The position numbers and the translations under genes are program-made. Shown here piece after piece: positions 34,519-42,515 of a stretch of DNA of 64,000 bases (within the stretch, counting starts at the first letter, position 1; the number at the start of each line of letters is the position of its first letter). Below the pieces are notes generated by a model. It ran no database searches, was not told the origin of the DNA, and was given only the letters and a program-made list of their open reading frames with translations. Origin of the DNA: JADJRH01 sp046351455 (GTDB lineage Bacteria > Myxococcota_A > Polyangia > Polyangiales > Polyangiaceae); the NCBI GenBank assembly GCA_046351455.1, contig JAXLYM010000033.1, forward strand, positions 1 to 64,000. Direction: 5' to 3'.

Positions 34519-34534
34519 TGCGAGATCCTTGCCA
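34519..34534 (-). promoter_or_regulatory. Sigma-54-like promoter abutting the flgH start
   Basis: The minus strand reads TGGCAAGGATCTCGCA, against the consensus TGGCACG-N4-TTGCW. The GG (-24) and GC (-12) pairs have the obligatory spacing. From the C of the GC pair to the A of the flgH ATG there are 13 bases, so transcription should start within about 3 nt of the start codon. Motif and spacing are read from sequence; use is inferred. Confidence 0.5.
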
Positions 34535-34650
34535 TGGTCCGTTTGTTCTTTTTTTGGGGGTGATGCGGAGGTGGGGTGTTGGAGAGATCGGCAGTGGGCT
34601 GGCGCAGCGTCAAGCCGCTGACTGGCACTGTCGCGCCGCGGGAAATCGCG

Positions 34651-35127
34651 TCACGGGAAGGAGCCGCCGCTCGCGCCGAAGCCGCCGCCGGAGGCGCCCG
34701 CGCCGGTCGCGCCGGTGCCGCCGGCGCCGGAGCTCGTGGTGGTCGTGCTCGTCGTCGTGGTGGTGGTCGTCGTGCTGCCGCCCGTACCGCCGCCGCCGGT
34801 GCTCGTGGTGCCGCCGGCGCCGCCGCCGCCCGCGTCGGTGTCGCCGTCGGTGGCGTCGCTCGCGTCCGCGTCGTCCGAGGCGTCGTCGCTCGCGTCCGCG
34901 TCGTCGCCTGCGTCCGCGTCGTCGCCCGCGTCCGGGGCGGTCACACAGGCGTTCTGCACGCACACGTCGCCCGCGCCGCAGTCGGAGTTGCGGAGGCACG
35001 AGGCGTCCGTGAGGATCGTGCATCCGGGGCTGGAAAGGAGGCCCGCGGCGATCAACGTCACGCCCGAAAACGAGAGGAGCGCGGCGATCGCGACGCGCCG
35101 AAGGTGCCTGTTTTCAGAAGCCGACAC
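34651..35127 (-). CDS. Acidic, low-complexity Cys-containing lipoprotein inside the flagellar operon
   Basis: A 158-residue predicted lipoprotein not recognised as a known flagellar protein. GTG start, set by GGAGG 5 nt upstream. An N-terminal hydrophobic segment (about 10-33) ends S-S-P-G-C, a weak lipobox. A short Cys-rich segment follows, C-x7-C-G-A-G-D-V-C-V-Q-N-A-C, then an Asp/Ala repeat (about 65-95), and a Gly/Thr/Ser-rich tail including a run of eight Thr. The start overlaps the stop of the barrel gene by 14 nt, so it is translated from the flagellar transcript. It is the same style of protein as other secreted lipoproteins in this genome, but its position between flgA and flgH suggests a place in or near the outer-membrane rings. 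Confidence 0.7.
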   Translation of the reverse strand: MSASENRHLRRVAIAALLSFSGVTLIAAGLLSSPGCTILTDASCLRNSDCGAGDVCVQNACVTAPDAGDDADAGDDADASDDASDDADASDATDGDTDAGGGGAGGTTSTGGGGTGGSTTTTTTTTSTTTTSSGAGGTGATGAGASGGGFGASGGSFP

Positions 35128-35629
35128 GGAGACCTCCGCGCATGAGGCCCTGCCAGAGGATCGTGCCCGCGGGCAGGTCGCTGCCGATGAAATAGCCGTT
35201 CAGCGAAGGGCCCACCGTGAACCACACGTTCTTCATCAAGGGCACGTGGTACGTCGCGCCGACCGTCGCGCCGAGGAGCGAGTACGGCGCGAGATAGCCA
35301 GTCGCGCCGATCTCCACCGAGAGGCCCTTCCACACGTTGCGGAGGAGCCGGATGTCCGCGCCGACCGCGGCGTGCGGCTCGATCTCGATGAGGAGCGCGG
35401 CCGCGAAGATGTTCTGGGGCTGCTCGTCGACCGAGGCGTCGATGCCGAAGCGCAGCGTGGTGCGCAGGCGGCGCATGCCCATGCCGCGGAGGTACGTGCC
35501 GGCCTCGACGCCGGAGGCGGCGTCCGCGGTGCCCGCGAGGACCCACTGCTGTGCGTGCGCAGGCTTCGAAACAAGGGCGATCGTCGCGAGGATCGACGCG
35601 GCCGCGAGGGAGGCGAAGACGGTCTTCAC
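35114..35629 (-). CDS. Small outer-membrane beta-barrel protein coupled to flgA
   Basis: A 171-residue protein with a clean signal peptide ending A-H-A-Q (about residue 27), alternating amphipathic strands, and a C-terminal Phe (G-G-L-R-V-G-F), the signal recognised by the BAM machinery. It is not assigned to a named family. The GTG start shares four bases with the flgA stop (GTGA), so translation is coupled; its own stop overlaps the following lipoprotein start by 14 nt. This places an outer-membrane barrel inside the P/L-ring gene order flgG-flgA-[barrel]-[lipoprotein]-flgH-flgI. Confidence 0.75.
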   Translation of the reverse strand: MKTVFASLAAASILATIALVSKPAHAQQWVLAGTADAASGVEAGTYLRGMGMRRLRTTLRFGIDASVDEQPQNIFAAALLIEIEPHAAVGADIRLLRNVWKGLSVEIGATGYLAPYSLLGATVGATYHVPLMKNVWFTVGPSLNGYFIGSDLPAGTILWQGLMRGGLRVGF

Positions 35630-36564
35630 GGCGCGCCTCGGGGTGGAGACGACGACGCGGAGGGCGGCGGCGTGGACGGCGAAGGCGGCGGGATCGTGAC
35701 GACCGGCGCGGGCGGCGCAGGCGGCGGCACCGAAGGCGCGGGCGCGCTCGCGGCGGGCGCGCTCGCGACGGGCGCGCTCGCAGCGGGCGGAGGCGCGGAC
35801 GGCGCGGAGGACGCGGTGCTCACCTCGGCTTTTCCAGGGGCGATCAGGATCGCGCGGAGCTGCTTGCCGGACGGGCGCAGGTTCACGAGGATCTCCTCGC
35901 CCACGTCGGCGTCGATCGCGGCGAGGGCGGCGGCGCTGATCTCGACGAGGCCCGACTTCACGGTCACGACGACGGCCGCGCCCTTCGCGGTGTCGGGGAT
36001 CGCGGCCTCCGCGGCCAGATCGAGATCGACCGGGATCGCGAGCCTCGCCAGCACCTCGGTCCCGCGGCTGAACGTGAGCGCGCACGTGGTGGGGACGCGG
36101 CCCGTCTTGCGCGGGGGCTTCGGCATCGAGGCGGTGACCGCGGTCCAACCGTCGGCCACCTCGGAGAGCTTCGGCGCGCGAACGGCCGCGATCGTGACGC
36201 CGCGGCGCAGGCCGACGGCGAGGATCGCCTTGCGCGTCTCCTTGTCGACCTCGGCCGCGGTGAGCTTCTTCATCTTGCGCGTGACCTTCACGGTCGCGGG
36301 CAGCGACGCGATCACCTTCGCGCCGGCGCCGGCCGCGGCGGAGCGCAGCTCGTCCTGCGTGACGAAGCGCGATCCGCCCGGCGCGGGGGCGGGGCCGAGA
36401 TCGGCGCTCGCGACGGCGGCCGGAACCGTGGGGACGACGTCGGCGAGGTGGACGCGCGGGCCCACGACCTGGACCTCTTTCACCGGGGCGGCGCCGCGGG
36501 CCGGGCTCGACGCGATCTCGAGCGCGACGGCGAAGAAGGTCGACAGGATCAGGCGATGCGACAT
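35626..36564 (-). CDS. flgA: Flagellar P-ring assembly chaperone FlgA with Pro/Ala-rich tail
   Basis: A 312-residue periplasmic chaperone for P-ring formation. Signal peptide ends around residue 25 (A-R-G-A-A). The SAF-type domain covers about 145-245: R-G-T-E-V-L-A-R-L-A-I-P-V-D-L, then S-G-L-V-E-I-S-A-A-A-L, and V-G-E-E-I-L-V-N-L-R-x-S-G-K-Q-L-R-A, a good match to the C-terminal half of FlgA. The last 65 residues are almost only Ala, Pro and Ser, an unusual addition. It starts 3 nt after flgG and ends in a 4-bp overlap with the barrel gene. Confidence 0.87.
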   Translation of the reverse strand: MSHRLILSTFFAVALEIASSPARGAAPVKEVQVVGPRVHLADVVPTVPAAVASADLGPAPAPGGSRFVTQDELRSAAAGAGAKVIASLPATVKVTRKMKKLTAAEVDKETRKAILAVGLRRGVTIAAVRAPKLSEVADGWTAVTASMPKPPRKTGRVPTTCALTFSRGTEVLARLAIPVDLDLAAEAAIPDTAKGAAVVVTVKSGLVEISAAALAAIDADVGEEILVNLRPSGKQLRAILIAPGKAEVSTASSAPSAPPPAASAPVASAPAASAPAPSVPPPAPPAPVVTIPPPSPSTPPPSASSSPPRGAP

Positions 36565-36567
36565 GAG

Positions 36568-37341
36568 CTACCTCTGCTGGGTGGCGTTGCGGATCATCTC
36601 GTCCACCGCGGAGATCACCTTCGAGTTGATGTCGTAGGCGCGCTGCGCTCGGATGAGGCCGATCATCTCGGTGACGACCTGCACGTTCGACGACTCGACC
36701 GCGCCTTGCAGGATGGTGCCGCGGCCCTCGGTTCCCGGGACGCCGCTCGTGGGGTCGCCGCTCGAGGCGGTGGCCTCGAAGAGGTTGTGACCGAGCGACG
36801 AGAGGCCTTCCTGGTTCGTGAACGTGACGAGCTGGATCTGGCCGAGCTGCGTCGGCGCCTGCTGGCCTTGGCGTGTCGCGGAGACGATGCCGTCCGCGCC
36901 GATGACGACGGAGGTGGCGTCCGAGGGGATGCTGATCGGCGGCTCGATGGGGAGTCCGCCCGTGGTGACGAGCTTGCCGGTGGCGTCCGTCTTGAGGGAG
37001 CCTGTTCGCGTGTAGGCCATCTGCCCGTTGGGGCGCTGCACCGGGATGAAGCCGTTGCCTTCGATCGCGACGTCGAGCTGGTTGCCTGTCTGCTCGATCG
37101 AGCCTTGCGCGAAGCTGTGCGGCGTCGCGACGACGTGCGTGCCCGACCCGAGCTGAACGCCGCTGGGCGCGGAGCCGGCGCCGACGGGGGCCTTCACCGT
37201 CTGGTACATCAGCTCTTCGAAGTTCGCGTCCTGGCGCTTGTAGCCAGCGGTGTTCGCGTTGGCGAGGTTATTGGCGATGGTATCCAGTTGCGTCTCTTGC
37301 GCCGCCATTCCGGTGGCCGCGATCTGGAGCGAACGGAACAT
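36568..37341 (-). CDS. flgG: Flagellar distal rod protein FlgG
   Basis: A 257-residue rod protein. The start M-F-R-S-L-Q-I-A-A-T-G-M-A-A-Q is canonical and is followed by D-T-I-A-N-N-L-A-N-A-N-T-A-G-Y-K. The centre has the FlgG-type G-N-G-F-I-P-V and Y-T-R-T-G-S-L; the C-terminus has S-N-V-Q-V-V-T-E-M-I and Q-R-A-Y-D-I-N-S-K-V. A longer frame upstream is rejected because it would add 26 residues before this strongly conserved N-terminus. No Shine-Dalgarno is visible; a sigma-54-like promoter ends just before the ATG. It heads the operon. flgF and the other rod and hook genes are not in the window. Confidence 0.95.
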   Translation of the reverse strand: MFRSLQIAATGMAAQETQLDTIANNLANANTAGYKRQDANFEELMYQTVKAPVGAGSAPSGVQLGSGTHVVATPHSFAQGSIEQTGNQLDVAIEGNGFIPVQRPNGQMAYTRTGSLKTDATGKLVTTGGLPIEPPISIPSDATSVVIGADGIVSATRQGQQAPTQLGQIQLVTFTNQEGLSSLGHNLFEATASSGDPTSGVPGTEGRGTILQGAVESSNVQVVTEMIGLIRAQRAYDINSKVISAVDEMIRNATQQR

Positions 37342-37353
37342 GCGCCGTGCAGT

Positions 37354-37369
37354 TGCCAGAACGGTGCCA
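37354..37369 (-). promoter_or_regulatory. Sigma-54-like promoter abutting the flgG start
   Basis: The minus strand reads TGGCACCGTTCTGGCA: a perfect TGGCAC -24 box, 5 bases, and a TGGCA -12 box (consensus TTGCW), with GG and GC exactly 12 nt apart. The C of the GC pair lies 13 bases before the A of the flgG ATG, the same distance as at flgH. It would drive the rod/ring/junction operon and would give an almost leaderless mRNA. Confidence 0.55.
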
Positions 37370-37736
37370 AGGATAAGCCCCCGACCCCGTTCATCCTCGG
37401 ATCGCCGATGGAGCGGCATCCCGATGACGAAGCGTCAAGCGGTTGACACTGGCCATCTGGGCAACGTCGAGGACTGCGTCCGATCCGCTCCGGACTCCGC
37501 TCCGCAACGGAGCTCCGCCTCCGCGGACCGGACTCCGTCCTCCCAGTGGCGGCCTCTAACTGGCACTCTGCGGAGAATGGCAATCTGAACAGCCCCCTCC
37601 CTGCGACTGCGAAGCAGGCGCTTTGGGAGGGGCGGGCGGCGCGCAGGCGCGAAGCGCCGAGCACCGACCGGGGGTGGGCAACGTCGAGGACGGAGTCCTC
37701 CCAGTGGCGGCCTGGGCATCCACAAATGCTTGTTTG
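37370..37736. other. Intergenic region upstream of flgG, with internal direct repeats
   Basis: About 370 bases without a supported gene. It contains two copies of TGGGCAACGTCGAGGAC (37458-37474, 37675-37691) and two copies of GTCCTCCCAGTGGCGGCCT (37537-37555, 37695-37713), in the same order. The first unit is about 98 bp and the second about 39 bp. A CCGAGCAC...GGGTGGGCAAC element (37657-37682) also recurs near 51.1 kb. Open frames here are compositional accidents. Confidence 0.6.
37458..37713. repeat. Duplicated 17-bp and 19-bp motifs upstream of flgG
   Basis: A 17-bp and a 19-bp sequence each occur twice as exact copies and in the same order, with about 60 bp between them in the first unit and 3 bp in the second. 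The arrangement looks like a duplication with internal loss, or a pair of composite binding sites, just downstream of the convergence-side end of the gene at 37737 and upstream of the flgG promoter. Confidence 0.65.
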
Positions 37737-39290
37737 CTAGACGGATCGGAGCATCCCGAGGACGTTCTTCGCGATCTTCTTCAGCGTGTCCATCGTGGTG
37801 CGGTCGTCGAGCGGCTCCACGATGTGGGCGGCGGCGCCGGAGGCTTGGGCCCAACCGACGGACGCGAAGGCCGGGCCGATGAAGGCGACGACCGCGTCCG
37901 GCTTGCGCGGAGCGTGCGCCAAGGCCAAGAGGCCCGGCTCGATGTGCATGTGCGCGCCCTCCTGCACGAGGACCACCGCCGCGGCGTGACGGGCGTACTC
38001 CGCGAGCACCTCGAGGCCGCCCTGCGAGTCGTCGCCCGCGTAGAAGAGGAACTGGATCTTCCAGCCGCGGATGTCGCCCATCGTGAGGACGTAGTGCTCG
38101 ATCTCCGCGTCGTTCGGCGGGCCCTCGATCTCGCCGCCCGTCGCGGTGAAGATCGTGCGGGCGAAGCGCTTCGCGCCGCTGCCGGCGACGAGGATCACCG
38201 CGTTGATCTCCTTCTTCGCGTCGTCCTTCAAGACGACCTTCGCGGGCTGGATCACGCCCGGCGGCAGCGAGGACGGCGGGCCCGGCGCGCGCGCCGAGAC
38301 GAGGCCCGCGGGCGGCAGCGATTGGCGCAGATCGCGCGGCAACGCGTCGAGCGTGACGGCGTCGACGACGCGCGCGTTCACGACACGGAACGCGAGCTTC
38401 GAGACGAGCGCGTGGCCCAGCGTCGGCGCGCGCTCCGTGTCGTGCTCCACCAGCGAGACGAACGTGGTGACGTCCGCCGGAGAGGCGCCCGCGCGCAGCG
38501 CATACAAGGCCACGCGGTGCGGCGCGACGACCCACATCTCGGGGCCGAGCTTGTCGTGCAGCACCTTCAAGAAGTCCTCGTCCAGGAGGCGCTCGGCCGA
38601 GAGATCGCGGCCCGCGGAGACGGCGATCGACGGGTTCACCATCGCGAAGTCGGTCTCGCGACGGCGCAGCGACGCGATGCCCGCGGAGAGGAGCTGCTTC
38701 GGATCCGCGCTCGGCGCGTCCTGCTTCGTGAGGAAGACGTAGCCGTTCGCGGTGTCCTCGGCGAAGGCGATGATCGGCGCGTCGGGCCTCTTCACGCCGG
38801 GGAACGGCATCCACACGACGAGGCTCTTGTGGGGCCAATTCGGCTCCTTCAGGACCGGGAAGAGCTCGCGGCGCGTCGGCGGCGCGTGGTCCGCCGCGAT
38901 CGGATCGTGCTCGGGCATCGCGGCGATGCGCGCGCGGATCTGGGGGAGCTGCGCGCGCGGGACGCGGACCGTGAAGTGCGGGCACGGCGCTTCGTGGCGC
39001 GTGACGTACGGGCCGAGCACCGCGAGCACCGCGGACGGATCGCGCGCGAGCTGCGTCTGCTTGCCGTCCGGCCCCGTGTCGGTGATCACGAGGAGGTGCA
39101 TCCCGTCCGGTAAAATGGCCGGTTCGCCGCCTCCGAAAGCCCAGCCGCCGATCACCAGGACCGCCCCGGGCGCTTGCGGCACCGTGTACGACTGCGGGCG
39201 CACGAGCAGCGCCGTCGGGCCGTGAAGGGCACGGAGCGCGACCTCGTTATCGAGGAACGCTCGCACGGAAGGGGCCACGAGCAACGTCAT
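37737..39290 (-). CDS. Protein with a C-terminal degenerate MglA/Ras-like domain
   Basis: A 517-residue cytoplasmic protein with no signal peptide. The N-terminal 330 residues are not recognised. From about 350 on, the pattern resembles the small GTPase MglA. There is a beta strand, V-I-L-V-A-G-S-G-A-K-R-F-A-R-T-I-F, where the P-loop should be, then L-T-M-G-D-I-R-G-W-K-I-Q-F-L-F-Y, which parallels the MglA L-D-L-G-x-I-R-G-F-K-T-R-F-H-L-Y, then A-A-V-V-L-V-Q-E. The P-loop GxxxxGK[ST] is missing, so GTP binding is doubtful. It lies 395 nt upstream of flgG on the same strand. The family link is my inference from motif order and needs a profile search. Confidence 0.55.
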   Translation of the reverse strand: MTLLVAPSVRAFLDNEVALRALHGPTALLVRPQSYTVPQAPGAVLVIGGWAFGGGEPAILPDGMHLLVITDTGPDGKQTQLARDPSAVLAVLGPYVTRHEAPCPHFTVRVPRAQLPQIRARIAAMPEHDPIAADHAPPTRRELFPVLKEPNWPHKSLVVWMPFPGVKRPDAPIIAFAEDTANGYVFLTKQDAPSADPKQLLSAGIASLRRRETDFAMVNPSIAVSAGRDLSAERLLDEDFLKVLHDKLGPEMWVVAPHRVALYALRAGASPADVTTFVSLVEHDTERAPTLGHALVSKLAFRVVNARVVDAVTLDALPRDLRQSLPPAGLVSARAPGPPSSLPPGVIQPAKVVLKDDAKKEINAVILVAGSGAKRFARTIFTATGGEIEGPPNDAEIEHYVLTMGDIRGWKIQFLFYAGDDSQGGLEVLAEYARHAAAVVLVQEGAHMHIEPGLLALAHAPRKPDAVVAFIGPAFASVGWAQASGAAAHIVEPLDDRTTMDTLKKIAKNVLGMLRSV

Positions 39291-39450
39291 GGGGCGCGCA
39301 CCATACCGCGCCGCCCGGCGATCCGATAGCGGATCGAAAAGGGCCTCGCGTCGCGCGGGATACGGCCTTTTCAGCGGCCTTCTCTTTCGGGCGGCGCCGA
39401 AGTCGGGCGGCCTTCCAGGAGCAGGGCATTTCCCCTAGCATCGGCCGCTC

Positions 39451-41841
39451 ATGCGCGGGAATCTCGGATCACTGGGGCTCTTGGTCTCTCTTTTTGCCGC
39501 GCTCGCGAGCGCGTGCAGCTCCTCGTCCTCGGGGTCGAGCAGCGCGACCGCGGGCACCGCGACGTCCACGGCGGCCGCGGAAAAACCGAAGGAGGCGCTT
39601 CCGGCGCCGGAGCGGGCGGGCGGCGCGTTGATGCGCTCGGCCGACGGCGCGCGGCTCTACCTCGCGGACGAAGATCACCAGGTGCTGCGCGTGCTGCCGC
39701 TGCCGTTCGGCGAAGAGCCGCCGATGCCGAAGCCGACGGCCAGCGCCTCCGCGAGCGCGAGCGCCTCCGCAGCCCCGAGCGGCACCGCCGCGGCCGGATC
39801 CGCGTCGCCGAGCGGTTCGCCGAGCGGCACGGCGGGGCCACGCTCCGGACCGTCCGGCGCCGGGAGCTACGGCGCGCCGCCCAAACCGACGACCCCGCCG
39901 CGGCCCGCGATCACGCCCGGCGTGGTGCCGACGGCCGATCCGTACCCGCCGACCCCGCAGGCGAAGCAGATCGAGATCCCGCTGCCGGGCCGGCCCGCGC
40001 AGGTGATGGCGCTCGAAGGGTTCGTGCTCGTGACGATCCGCGATCCGGGGATGCTCCTCGTCCTCAAGGAGACCGCGGAGAGCAAGCTCGAAGAAGAGGG
40101 CCGCGTGCCGCTCGCGGCGGACGCCTGGGGCGTCGCGATCACGAAGGACGAGAAGGTGGCCGTCGTGACGTCGGCGTGGACGCACACCGTGACAGGCGTC
40201 GACTGGCGCGCTCACAAGGTGCTCTGGACAGCCGATGTCCCGCGGGAGCCGCGCGGCGTGGTCATTCACCCGAACGGCAAGACGGCCTATGTGAGCCACC
40301 TCACCTCGGGCGATCTGACGCGCATCGACGACGTGGGAGCCGCGGCCGTCAAGGTGACGAAGGTGCCTTTCCCGGCCGCGCCGGCGCGCACGCCGCAAGG
40401 GCAGAAATTGGAGGGATCGCTCGGGTACGCGCTCGTGATCGACGACGCGGGGAATCGGCTGTTCGCTGCGCGGCACGCGCTCGGGGCGCTCGGGGACTCG
40501 TCGTGGTTCGGGGAGGCGACGGTGGACGTGCTGCAGACTGCCAATGATCAGCCGCTCCTCGGGCCGCGCACGCCGGGCAAGATCATCGGCGCGGTGCCGG
40601 CGTTCACCGACGGGAAGAGGGCCGCGCTGGAGCGCAATCCGGATCCGGAAGCCTGGGAGAACAAGCGCTTCACCGGGCCGGAGATGAGCGGGCAAGGGCC
40701 TGTTCAGCCGCGCGCGATGGTGGCGTCGCACAAGCGAGGCACGCTGTGGGTCGCGTCGGAGGGGCACGACTCGGTGGAGGAGCTGTCGCAGCGCTCGGCG
40801 GCGCCCGCGGAGCGGTGGCTCCGGTCGGTGCACGTCGGGCGACACTACCGCGATCTCAAGATCATCGGCTCCGGCTCCGGGGACTCCGACGGCATCCCGA
40901 CGGAGGGCGGCGCGCCGACCGGCCTCGCCATGAGCGCGGACGAGAGCATTTTGTACGTGTATTGCCGGTCCACCAACGACGTCGTGTCCGTCCGCGTGAA
41001 CGAGGTGACGCCGGAGAAAGAGATGAAGACGATCGGCGAGGTCGGCGCCGTGTACGCGCGCGTCGCGGCGGACTCGATGGATGAGGCGATGACCCGCGGA
41101 AGGCGCCTGTTCCTCGGCGGGATGGATGGCTATTCGAGCGGCGGCATGGGGTGCGCCGGCTGCCACCCGGAGGGGCGCGACGACGGCCACGTCTGGCACG
41201 ACGTCGTGGACGGGGAGCACTCGGCGAGCTTCATGGCCAGCCAGTTCCTCGCCGACAAGACGAAGAACGGGGCGCGCGGATATGCCCGTCAGACACCCAT
41301 GCTCGCGGGGCGCGTCGGCTTTCCGGGGCCGTACGGGTGGCACGCGCAGAGCGAGAACCTGGCGGCGCGGCTCGCGGAGGGCTTCAACCTCCACCGCTGG
41401 AACGGCCGCGACGACGTGAAGCCGTCTTCCTGGATGCTGGGTGTGCGCGCGGCGGCGCTCGCGGAGTACCTGCGCAAGGGCCTCGTGACGCCGCCGGTCG
41501 CGAAGCACGAGCTGACCGCCCAGGAGAAGAAGGGCAAGGAGCTCTTCGAGAGCGACGCGACCAAGTGCAAGACGTGCCACGACCCGGAGACGGAGTATGG
41601 CAGTCGCATCGCGTTCCCGCTCAAGCGGCAGACGCCGCCGCCGGGCTTCGAGGACGAGGAGGACGAGAAATTCAAGGCCCCCTCGCTCTATTTCGTGCAC
41701 GGGACGGCGCCGTATTACCACGACGGCAGCGTGTGGACCTTGAAGGATCTCATCGAGAAGAACAAGGACCGAATGGGCACCACGAGCCAGCTCTCCGCGG
41801 AGGAGAAGGCCGCCCTCGTCGCTTACCTGGAGACGCTATGA
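39451..41841 (+). CDS. Di-haem c-type cytochrome / beta-propeller lipoprotein (MauG-peroxidase-like)
   Basis: A 796-residue exported protein. Signal peptide with lipobox L-A-S-A-C (residue 22). Residues about 23-160 are low-complexity Ser/Ala/Gly/Pro. About 170-540 are propeller-like repeats such as P-R-G-V-V-I-H-P-N-G-K-T-A-Y-V-S and P-T-G-L-A-M-S-A-D-E-S-I-L-Y-V. The C-terminal third has two haem motifs, C-A-G-C-H and C-K-T-C-H, plus P-S-L-Y-F-V-H-G-T-A-P-Y-Y-H-D-G-S and L-V-A-Y-L-E-T-L, which match the di-haem cytochrome c peroxidase/MauG group. It would act in the periplasm or at the surface in electron transfer. The stop overlaps the next ATG by 4 bp (ATGA). Confidence 0.82.
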   Translation: MRGNLGSLGLLVSLFAALASACSSSSSGSSSATAGTATSTAAAEKPKEALPAPERAGGALMRSADGARLYLADEDHQVLRVLPLPFGEEPPMPKPTASASASASASAAPSGTAAAGSASPSGSPSGTAGPRSGPSGAGSYGAPPKPTTPPRPAITPGVVPTADPYPPTPQAKQIEIPLPGRPAQVMALEGFVLVTIRDPGMLLVLKETAESKLEEEGRVPLAADAWGVAITKDEKVAVVTSAWTHTVTGVDWRAHKVLWTADVPREPRGVVIHPNGKTAYVSHLTSGDLTRIDDVGAAAVKVTKVPFPAAPARTPQGQKLEGSLGYALVIDDAGNRLFAARHALGALGDSSWFGEATVDVLQTANDQPLLGPRTPGKIIGAVPAFTDGKRAALERNPDPEAWENKRFTGPEMSGQGPVQPRAMVASHKRGTLWVASEGHDSVEELSQRSAAPAERWLRSVHVGRHYRDLKIIGSGSGDSDGIPTEGGAPTGLAMSADESILYVYCRSTNDVVSVRVNEVTPEKEMKTIGEVGAVYARVAADSMDEAMTRGRRLFLGGMDGYSSGGMGCAGCHPEGRDDGHVWHDVVDGEHSASFMASQFLADKTKNGARGYARQTPMLAGRVGFPGPYGWHAQSENLAARLAEGFNLHRWNGRDDVKPSSWMLGVRAAALAEYLRKGLVTPPVAKHELTAQEKKGKELFESDATKCKTCHDPETEYGSRIAFPLKRQTPPPGFEDEEDEKFKAPSLYFVHGTAPYYHDGSVWTLKDLIEKNKDRMGTTSQLSAEEKAALVAYLETL

Positions 41842-42506
41842 ACACGGCCCCTCGCAGCAAACTGGCACGTTCGATCCCCTCGTTCGCGGCGGCGCTGGGC
41901 GTGCTCTCGGCCGCGGCGATCGCGCTCGCACAGGCCCCTTCCGGGACGGCGGCGGCGACGGGGACCGCGGCGCCTTCGGGGGCTCCGGACGCGCGCCCTC
42001 CGGCCGTCACGGCGGAGGAATACACGTGGCCGACGGAGGCCTCCGCGGAGCCGACGGACGCGGAGTTCGACGCGGCGGCGACGCTCAAGATCCGGGACAA
42101 TCCGTACGAGAAGGCGTCGTTCAGCGCGCCGCGGGTGTGCTACGCGCGGGTGGTGCGCGAGTGGGTGCGGCTCCGGTGCGACGCGACGAGCGAGGACACG
42201 TCGTACGGGGTCGTCTGGGGCCTCGCGGGGGACACGTCGTCGCTCAAGGCCAGGATGCCACTGCGCGCCACGCTGGAGCCCAACAAGACCCCCGGCGACT
42301 TCTTCAGCGAGTCGAAGCGTCAGATGGGCGCCTACGTGACCCTGGCGTTCCAGGTGAAGCCGGGCGCCGCGTTCCTCGCCGATCTGGACGAGATGGGGTG
42401 GGATTTCGGCGGCTGGGGCGACGCGTTCCTGTTCGTGCGACAGGCCGCCACCGTCGAGGTCTCGTGGGCCGCCGGAGAGAAGGCGCCCGCCATCCTCCTG
42501 CACTGA
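41838..42506 (+). CDS. Exported protein of unknown function coupled to the di-haem cytochrome
   Basis: A 222-residue protein with a signal peptide ending near A-L-A-Q-A (about residue 32), an Ala/Thr-rich linker, and a C-terminal domain (about 65-222) with two Cys (V-C-Y-A-R and R-C-D-A) that may form a disulfide. No family recognised. The ATG overlaps the stop of the upstream cytochrome gene, so the two are cotranslated and probably work in the same compartment. Confidence 0.7.
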   Translation: MNTAPRSKLARSIPSFAAALGVLSAAAIALAQAPSGTAAATGTAAPSGAPDARPPAVTAEEYTWPTEASAEPTDAEFDAAATLKIRDNPYEKASFSAPRVCYARVVREWVRLRCDATSEDTSYGVVWGLAGDTSSLKARMPLRATLEPNKTPGDFFSESKRQMGAYVTLAFQVKPGAAFLADLDEMGWDFGGWGDAFLFVRQAATVEVSWAAGEKAPAILLH

Positions 42507-42515
42507 CACGCTCCG

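Noticed and set aside
34715..36637. Plus-strand open frame opposite flgA and the lipoprotein
   Set aside because: The Val- and Ser-rich start is the reverse of the Asp/Ala/Thr repeats of the lipoprotein; there is no ribosome site, and the minus-strand genes form an overlapping operon.
37370..37736. Short open frames upstream of flgG as small proteins
   Set aside because: They consist largely of the direct repeats, have no ribosome sites and show no codon bias.
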